From: an uncultured Porticoccus sp.
GTDB taxonomy: Bacteria > Pseudomonadota > Gammaproteobacteria > Pseudomonadales > Porticoccaceae
Direction: 5' to 3'
Assembly (NCBI GenBank): GCA_950063125.1
Contig: CATLZI010000058.1
Coordinates: 1 to 10,236, forward strand
Length of the DNA stretch: 10,236 bases
This document shows positions 6,235 to 10,236 of the stretch, piece by piece; position 1 is the first letter of the stretch, and each line of letters starts with the position of its first letter. The position numbers and the translations under genes are program-made. The notes under the pieces were generated by a model. It made no database searches. It had not been told where the DNA came from and was given only the letters and a program-made list of their open reading frames with translations.

Positions 6235-7299
6235 TCAGGGCACAACTGGTTGTTTCGGAGGGCACTGGCCGGCCTCGGTCAGTGTGCGTGGTCGATAGTT
6301 AAGCCTGGCATCTTTCCACCGCTTCCAGACACTGTTATCAACCGAAATATTGACCGCAGGGTGTCCGTTTATACCCTCGGAATATCTTCTGCAGAACCGG
6401 CCATCTCCCTCGCCTTTGATTTTGCGGAACCACGCGTAGGCGCCGTTCAGGAATTCCTCGAAGGAGTCTTTTGGCTCGGTTTGCCATGCGTCGTCGGGAG
6501 CCTTGAATGGATCGAGCTTCAGCCCTGCTTTTTCAGCCTTCTCCAGAATCCATTGCAACGGAATATCGGCAAGTGAATCCTTGGCACCATAGCCGCCGCC
6601 CACATTCGCGTGGGCGCCAATAAACCAGCGCTGTTCCACCTCCAGATTGCGCCGTTTTTTGTTTCCATCGGTACTGGTCCACAGCGGTACGTCGTAGGCC
6701 GCCCTGTGTTCATCCAGTGCAACCGCATGGTAGGCATAATCCACAATGCTGGAGAGTTCGGTATCGTGCCACGAGTACTTCCCCCTTTCGGAAAGGACAG
6801 TACCGGGTACTCCCAGTGCGCCGACGGTATCCCAGACACCGATGAAGTGGATCCTCGGGTTCCGGCTGTACCGCGCTCTGAAATCCTTGCAGGCGTCAGC
6901 ATCTGGAGAGAGGCTTTCATCCCGGTAGATACTTTCAGCTTTTTCCAGCAAGCCCGGGGTGACGATATGCAGTAATCCACATTTGCGGATTAACCCAACG
7001 AGGCTTCTTGCCGTATAGGCACCACGACTGAATCCGAATATCCATATCTCCTCGCCATCGGTGTAACGTTTTGCAAGCCACTCGTATCCCGCCAGCAAAT
7101 TTTTGCTAAGACCGTAACCGAACACGCCCCCTCTGAAACGCTCCAGCTTCGATGTGCCAACACCGGCGTTGTAGAAAAAGCGTTGTCGCATATCGCCGTC
7201 ATAATCATGAAGGCAGCGCGAGATACGATAAACATTTGTTTGATCTTCGGGATCGTTCCAGGTCCCGTCGAACAGCATAATCAATCGTTGTTTTGCCAT
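6235..7299 (-). CDS. DUF2235 alpha/beta hydrolase (T6SS phospholipase-like domain)
   Basis: DUF2235 proteins are serine hydrolases with an alpha/beta fold; some members (Tle1) are phospholipase effectors of type VI secretion, but many stand alone with unknown substrate. This 354-residue protein has the N-terminal LIMLFDGTWN strand (6-15), the nucleophile elbow GFSRG with S91, the acid candidate D157 in IGVWDTVGALG, YHAVALDEHR with H191, and the catalytic histidine candidate H230 in WFIGAHANVGGGY. These are the landmarks of the domain in the right order. No signal peptide or membrane segment is seen, so it is cytoplasmic unless exported by another route. No VgrG, PAAR, chaperone or immunity gene lies nearby, so an effector role is not supported here. 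The ATG at 7299 has AGGA seven bases upstream. The gene is divergent from the lipoprotein gene across a 227-base gap. Confidence 0.87.
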   Translation of the reverse strand: MAKQRLIMLFDGTWNDPEDQTNVYRISRCLHDYDGDMRQRFFYNAGVGTSKLERFRGGVFGYGLSKNLLAGYEWLAKRYTDGEEIWIFGFSRGAYTARSLVGLIRKCGLLHIVTPGLLEKAESIYRDESLSPDADACKDFRARYSRNPRIHFIGVWDTVGALGVPGTVLSERGKYSWHDTELSSIVDYAYHAVALDEHRAAYDVPLWTSTDGNKKRRNLEVEQRWFIGAHANVGGGYGAKDSLADIPLQWILEKAEKAGLKLDPFKAPDDAWQTEPKDSFEEFLNGAYAWFRKIKGEGDGRFCRRYSEGINGHPAVNISVDNSVWKRWKDARLNYRPRTLTEAGQCPPKQPVVP

Positions 7300-7332
7300 A
7301 GGGTTTCCTACCGTCGCAATAATGGGGCTTCA

Positions 7333-7344
7333 CCACGTACGTGG
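7333..7344. promoter_or_regulatory. Perfect 12-bp palindrome upstream of the DUF2235 gene
   Basis: CCACGTACGTGG is a perfect palindrome 34 bases upstream of the hydrolase start codon, in the gap between divergent genes. It may be a binding site for a dimeric regulator; no family can be named, and 12-bp palindromes occur by chance. Confidence 0.25.
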
Positions 7345-7438
7345 CCGTACCTCTGTAGCTATTATGTGTTTCTTATGTCAGTACACCATGAATATGAACC
7401 TGATAATTAATTCAAATCAAGTTGATAAGTAACAGGGT

Positions 7439-7467
7439 TTGCAACTGGTAAATCCTGCATCCATACT
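7439..7467 (+). promoter_or_regulatory. Promoter candidate for the alanine-zipper lipoprotein gene
   Basis: TTGCAA (7439-7444) and CATACT (7462-7467) are 17 bases apart, each matching 4 of 6 consensus positions. RNA would begin near 7474, giving a leader of about 50 bases with a strong ribosome site AAGGAG (7515-7520) six bases before the ATG. Confidence 0.45.
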
Positions 7468-7526
7468 TTGAAAGTAATAACCCCCGTGTAGATCTGACTT
7501 GTTTTTTCTTCAGTAAGGAGAGCTTC

Positions 7527-7802
7527 ATGAAATCTTTAGTAAAGTTTTTACCTGTTCTGATGGTGGTGGCGGTCACTGGTTGTGCAAGCAACTCATCGGT
7601 AGATGAGGTCAGGGCAATGGCCCAGGAAGCTCAGCGCTCTGCTGCTGAAGCAAACAGAGCCGCCGCCGATGCCCAGCGGTCAGCTGATGCTGCAAATAAA
7701 GCTGCTGCCAATGCCCAAAGTACTGCTGACGAAGCAAAAACATCAGCATACGAAGCCAACGAGAAAATTGACCGGGCCTTTAAAAAGGCAATGGAAAAGT
7801 AG
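7527..7802 (+). CDS. Lpp/OprI-like alanine-zipper outer-membrane lipoprotein
   Basis: Small lipoproteins of this type form trimeric alanine-zipper coiled coils in the periplasm; E. coli Lpp is also linked to peptidoglycan through its last lysine. The 91-residue precursor has a short basic start (MKSLVKF), a hydrophobic segment and the lipobox VTGC with C19 as lipid-anchor residue. S20-N21 after A20 give no clear inner-membrane retention signal. The mature 73 residues are a continuous heptad-like helix with alanine at regular spacing (AAEANRAAADAQRSADAANK and on), ending in KKAMEK, so K91 could be the site of peptidoglycan attachment as in Lpp. Length and pattern resemble Pseudomonas OprI. It is the only plus-strand gene in the window and converges on an L,D-transpeptidase gene five bases away. 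A strong ribosome site and hairpin terminator suggest high expression. Confidence 0.88.
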   Translation: MKSLVKFLPVLMVVAVTGCASNSSVDEVRAMAQEAQRSAAEANRAAADAQRSADAANKAAANAQSTADEAKTSAYEANEKIDRAFKKAMEK

Positions 7803-7807
7803 TCCAT

Positions 7808-8809
7808 TTACTCAGTCATATCCGGTCGGTTTGAGTGGTCTGACCGGATATGATTTCGATAATACTCAAAATCTGATAATGAATGTGGCTGTATTCCCAC
7901 CAGCACGGGCATACCCGTAGCTTTTGTTATTGCAATATCGACCCTGTTCCAGTCAATCAGAACCTCCGGCTGTTTCTCCAGCATCGATGTCAGCTTATCG
8001 ACAACCCCTGTTCGGTTTTCCTCCTGTACCTCGCTATCAAGTTCCAGTGGATGATGTACCTCCAGATAAAGCTTTTCGTCTTTCCAGCCGATTTTATAGG
8101 GCTGATTGACGATGGTGACAGGCGTATTAACCGGCGCGAGGTTATAGAGCTCTTCAATATGTTCGGGGTACATCCGAATGCAGCCGTGGGTGACCTGCAT
8201 GCCAATGCCAAAACGTTTGTTCGTACCGTGGATAAAGTAACTGGGAACATCCAGTGCCAGCAAATAGTCGCCAAGAGGGTTGTCCGGGCCAGCGGGAACG
8301 ACTTTAGGGAGTAAATCTCCCCGGGCAGCGTGTTCCGCACGGATACTTTCGGGGGGATACCAAGATGGCTGTTCAACTCGCAGGGTGATGTGGGTTTCAG
8401 TCAGCGGTGTCGCCCAGTCCCTGCGACCCACGCTGATGGGGTAAACCGTCACGGTCTTGTGATTCTGCTCATCCCCGTCGTAAAAATAAAGACGCATTTC
8501 CGCTGTATTGATGACAATGCCTTTACGTGGCGCATCCGGCAAAATAACACTGAACGGCAATAATACTTTGCTCCCGTCATCGGGAAGCCAGGCGTCGACA
8601 TCCGGATTTGCCGAGCGGATCATGTTGTATCCCAACTGATGTCGTACTGCGATATCAATCAGCGTCTCTTCTCTTGATATGTAGGTGCTGCTGTTACTGC
8701 CCACCAGATCCGTATTGGTCTCTGATGTCAGGATATGCCGGTTCTCAGCCAGGCAGGGCAGGCAACAAAGAGCAACTAACAGGAGACCAAAGGCCCTGGC
8801 GCTTGTCAT
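7808..8809 (-). CDS. L,D-transpeptidase of the YcfS/ErfK type (YkuD domain with LysM-like segment)
   Basis: Enzymes of this class use a cysteine to form bonds at meso-diaminopimelate in peptidoglycan; in E. coli ErfK, YcfS and YbiS attach the C-terminal lysine of Lpp. The 333-residue protein has a signal peptide (1-21, ending CLA), a LysM-like region (about 45-90, with ETLIDIAVRHQLGYNMI and ANPDVDAWLP), and a YkuD domain (about 95-235) with H194-G195 in YFIHGTNKRFG and the catalytic stretch THGCIRMYP with C210. The C-terminal 90 residues resemble the extra domain of the YcfS group. The ATG at 8809 is preferred: AGGT lies five to six bases upstream and the signal peptide begins there. An ATG at 8839 overlaps the previous gene's stop codon (TAATG) and would add ten residues. 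Convergent with the Lpp-like gene, its likely substrate (inference). Its end contains the lipoprotein terminator. Confidence 0.9.
   Translation of the reverse strand: MTSARAFGLLLVALCCLPCLAENRHILTSETNTDLVGSNSSTYISREETLIDIAVRHQLGYNMIRSANPDVDAWLPDDGSKVLLPFSVILPDAPRKGIVINTAEMRLYFYDGDEQNHKTVTVYPISVGRRDWATPLTETHITLRVEQPSWYPPESIRAEHAARGDLLPKVVPAGPDNPLGDYLLALDVPSYFIHGTNKRFGIGMQVTHGCIRMYPEHIEELYNLAPVNTPVTIVNQPYKIGWKDEKLYLEVHHPLELDSEVQEENRTGVVDKLTSMLEKQPEVLIDWNRVDIAITKATGMPVLVGIQPHSLSDFEYYRNHIRSDHSNRPDMTE
7816..7853 (+). terminator. Perfect 12-bp hairpin terminator of the lipoprotein gene
   Basis: Arms TCATATCCGGTC (7816-7827) and GACCGGATATGA (7842-7853) are exact complements around a 14-base loop, beginning 13 bases after the lipoprotein stop. 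Only three T follow, so termination may be incomplete or Rho-assisted. The hairpin lies wholly inside the last codons of the opposite-strand transpeptidase gene. Confidence 0.6.
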
Positions 8810-8838
8810 GGTTACCTGAATTGGCTGCCAAGCTGCCA

Positions 8839-9324
8839 TTAGGGACGAATATCAATAGGTGTTCCCGGCTTAATGGCCCGCCAGATTTCATCCATATCCG
8901 CATTGGTCACCGCAATACAACCATCGGTCCAGTTGAATTTCTGAATCAGCTCGGGAGGCAACGTCGCATTATTTGGCATGCCATGGATCATGATTGAACC
9001 TCCGGGCAGTGCCCCAATGTCCAAAGCCCGCTTGATATCCTGCTCATTAGGATAGGAAATATGAATGGCCTTGTAAAAATCACTTTTTTCAGTCTTGAAA
9101 TCCAGAATATAGCGTCCCTCAGGCGTTCGCTCATCCCCAGCATGCAGCTTGTGCCCTCGGGGTCGGGGTCCCAGAGCGATGGAATACTCCCGGTACTTGA
9201 TGCCATCCCGAAGCAGATAGAGCTTTCTCTCTGACTTGTCGACCAGCACACTGTCTGCAAGAAACCGCTCATCAGACATGGCCAGCTGGCAAACCAGCAA
9301 GCCGATTATTAAAACTTTGTACAT
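8839..9324 (-). CDS. YkuD-domain protein with TDGC active site (L,D-transpeptidase family)
   Basis: The 161-residue protein is a short YkuD-fold enzyme. It has a signal-peptide-like start (MYKVLIIGLLVCQLAMS), the RTPEGRYILD motif (67-76), SIMIHGMPNN with H114-G115, and NWTDGCIAVTNADMDEIW with the catalytic cysteine C136. The residue before GC is D134 in place of the histidine of classical SHGC enzymes; this TDGC/TAGC variant is a known subgroup of the family. It may cross-link peptidoglycan, or hydrolyse such bonds as E. coli YafK/DpaA does with Lpp; sequence alone does not decide. The ATG at 9324 is chosen for the signal peptide and an AGGT nine bases upstream; a TTG at 9393 would add 23 residues that look non-coding. 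It ends next to the YcfS-like gene, so the two probably form an operon acting in the periplasm. Confidence 0.85.
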   Translation of the reverse strand: MYKVLIIGLLVCQLAMSDERFLADSVLVDKSERKLYLLRDGIKYREYSIALGPRPRGHKLHAGDERTPEGRYILDFKTEKSDFYKAIHISYPNEQDIKRALDIGALPGGSIMIHGMPNNATLPPELIQKFNWTDGCIAVTNADMDEIWRAIKPGTPIDIRP

Positions 9325-9424
9325 GACAGGTAAACCTACCCCAAGTGCTGTTCTGCTGTGACAGTTGGCTGCCAATGGGCGATCAATTGGCAATTAAAGA
9401 GGCTGTAACGATTATTCTAGATCA

Positions 9425-9455
9425 AAGATATTTAGTTTCGGGGTAATAGCGTCAA
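9425..9455 (-). promoter_or_regulatory. Promoter candidate for the two-gene YkuD operon
   Basis: TTGACG (9455-9450, 5 of 6 to the -35 consensus) and TATCTT (9430-9425, 4 of 6 to the -10 consensus) are 19 bases apart on the minus strand, about 100 bases before the ATG at 9324. The spacing is slightly long. Confidence 0.35.
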
Positions 9456-9546
9456 ATTTTACTGATTCGGGATAAGTTGACCACTAAAAATACAGCGTGT
9501 CAGTCTCGCGGTGAAAATAACCGTTACGACCCCTTTAGCGAAATAT

Positions 9547-10236
9547 CTAAAGCATCTGCAAACTTGCATCCTGCGATCTGCCCATCAGTAACCGCGTGCC
9601 GATTAAAAACTTATGCCAGCTGCGGGCAACATTGCCGGCCAGAGCCAGCAGAATCCAGAATCCGATCAAATAAAATATCGTGGTGACCGTCCACCACCAG
9701 GCTGTCCATATTTTTACGATTGTGTTTAACATCGATTCCGCCTCGGCGGCAATTTGTTCGGTAGCGGCTTTGAGCGCTTCAACTGCTGCCATGTTAAAGG
9801 TCAGATCGACATCAATATCGATATCTGGCAAATGAAAACCCGGAACATTTATATCGGGTAAATTAATCCGCTGCATATCCTTCACACCCGGAATGCGGTT
9901 GATGATCTTGATCATGCCGTTCAAAATTGATTCTAATGTTTTCGAAATTGCGCCTACGGTACCGCTGATGGCATACAGCGACTGACGGATAGGTTCAATC
10001 GAGCGTTTGATTTCTTCCGCGGCTTCGCCACCCTGATTTTTGATTTTCACGATTTCATCGGCAATGCGTCGGCCTTCCTCACGAATTTTTTTGATTTCAT
10101 CTTTCGCCAACTCTTTCAATTCAGGGTCATCACCTTCAAGAATTTCGTTGCCCTCCTTAAGCTGTTTGTAGGTATCAATATATTTTTTTGCATGTTCAAC
10201 TAATTCTGTCAGTCCCCGGCGTTCACGAGCCAAACG
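9547..10236 (-). CDS. Unrecognised coiled-coil protein with one C-terminal membrane segment, N-terminus outside window
   Basis: The frame is open to the right edge, so the true start is missing; a TTG at 10233 is the first possible start inside the window but has no visible context. I do not recognise a family. Of the 230 visible residues, about the first 110 are charged and helical with coiled-coil character (for example KDEIKKIREEGRRIADEIVK). Residues near 122-144 form a short repetitive stretch with two LPDI units (INLPDINVPGFHLPDIDIDV), likely extended or beta structure. An alanine-rich helix follows, then a tryptophan-rich membrane segment (about 174-200, with WTAWWWTV) and a basic tail of about 25 residues. 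The layout suggests a tail-anchored inner-membrane protein with a large soluble coiled-coil part, perhaps forming oligomers. It is separated by a 220-base gap from the YkuD gene. Confidence 0.75.
   Translation of the reverse strand, partial: RLARERRGLTELVEHAKKYIDTYKQLKEGNEILEGDDPELKELAKDEIKKIREEGRRIADEIVKIKNQGGEAAEEIKRSIEPIRQSLYAISGTVGAISKTLESILNGMIKIINRIPGVKDMQRINLPDINVPGFHLPDIDIDVDLTFNMAAVEALKAATEQIAAEAESMLNTIVKIWTAWWWTVTTIFYLIGFWILLALAGNVARSWHKFLIGTRLLMGRSQDASLQML

Noticed and set aside
6519..6980. Second minus-strand frame inside the DUF2235 gene
   Set aside because: Another frame of the same strand inside a gene with complete catalytic motifs; no independent support.
6235..7299. Type VI secretion phospholipase effector (Tle1)
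   Set aside because: The domain fits, but no T6SS, adaptor or immunity genes are nearby and no C-terminal membrane module is present, so only the domain-level name is given.
1..10236. CRISPR array, insertion sequence, tRNA or rRNA gene
   Set aside because: No regularly spaced repeats, no transposase frame, and no tRNA- or rRNA-like sequence was seen.

Overview
The window looks like chromosomal DNA of a free-living, probably aquatic, gammaproteobacterium. The evidence is the mix of gene types: a TonB-dependent copper receptor of the OprC/NosA type, an OprI/Lpp-like alanine-zipper lipoprotein, YcfS/ErfK-type L,D-transpeptidases, an HD-GYP protein and a Gdx/SugE exporter. Base composition is moderate. 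No transposase, phage gene, tRNA, rRNA or CRISPR array was seen. All genes except the small lipoprotein lie on the minus strand, so the window is best read from right to left.

Layout. Positions 1-453 hold the N-terminal part of an HD-GYP cyclic-di-GMP phosphodiesterase-like protein (cut by the window edge), with a good sigma70-type promoter and a dyad operator candidate at 605-668. Positions 454-944 carry no convincing gene but several dyads, G-rich sequence and a hairpin behind the next gene. Positions 945-3062 encode a copper receptor with the CxxxM and HxM copper ligands. Positions 3327-4428 hold a ZIP-family metal transporter followed by a Gdx guanidinium exporter. The 55-base gap between these two contains two consecutive ACGR-centred stem-loops, which I read as a candidate guanidine-II (mini-ykkC) riboswitch. 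Positions 4680-6017 encode a neurotransmitter:sodium symporter family transporter and 6235-7299 a DUF2235 alpha/beta hydrolase.

The cell-envelope block at 7527-9324 is the most coherent unit. It has an Lpp/OprI-like lipoprotein with a C-terminal lysine on the plus strand, meeting head-on with a minus-strand pair: a YkuD-domain protein of the WTDGC type and a YcfS/ErfK-like L,D-transpeptidase. In this enzyme class known members join the C-terminal lysine of Lpp to peptidoglycan, so substrate and enzyme appear to lie side by side (inference). The lipoprotein terminator is a perfect 12-bp hairpin that lies inside the end of the transpeptidase gene.

The right end (9547-10236) is the C-terminal part of an unrecognised coiled-coil protein with one membrane segment; its start is outside the window.

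I did not find a clear new multi-gene system. The points most worth checking are the ACGR hairpins, the ZIP protein that lacks the usual metal-binding histidines, the lipoprotein/transpeptidase cluster, and the unknown membrane protein at the right edge.
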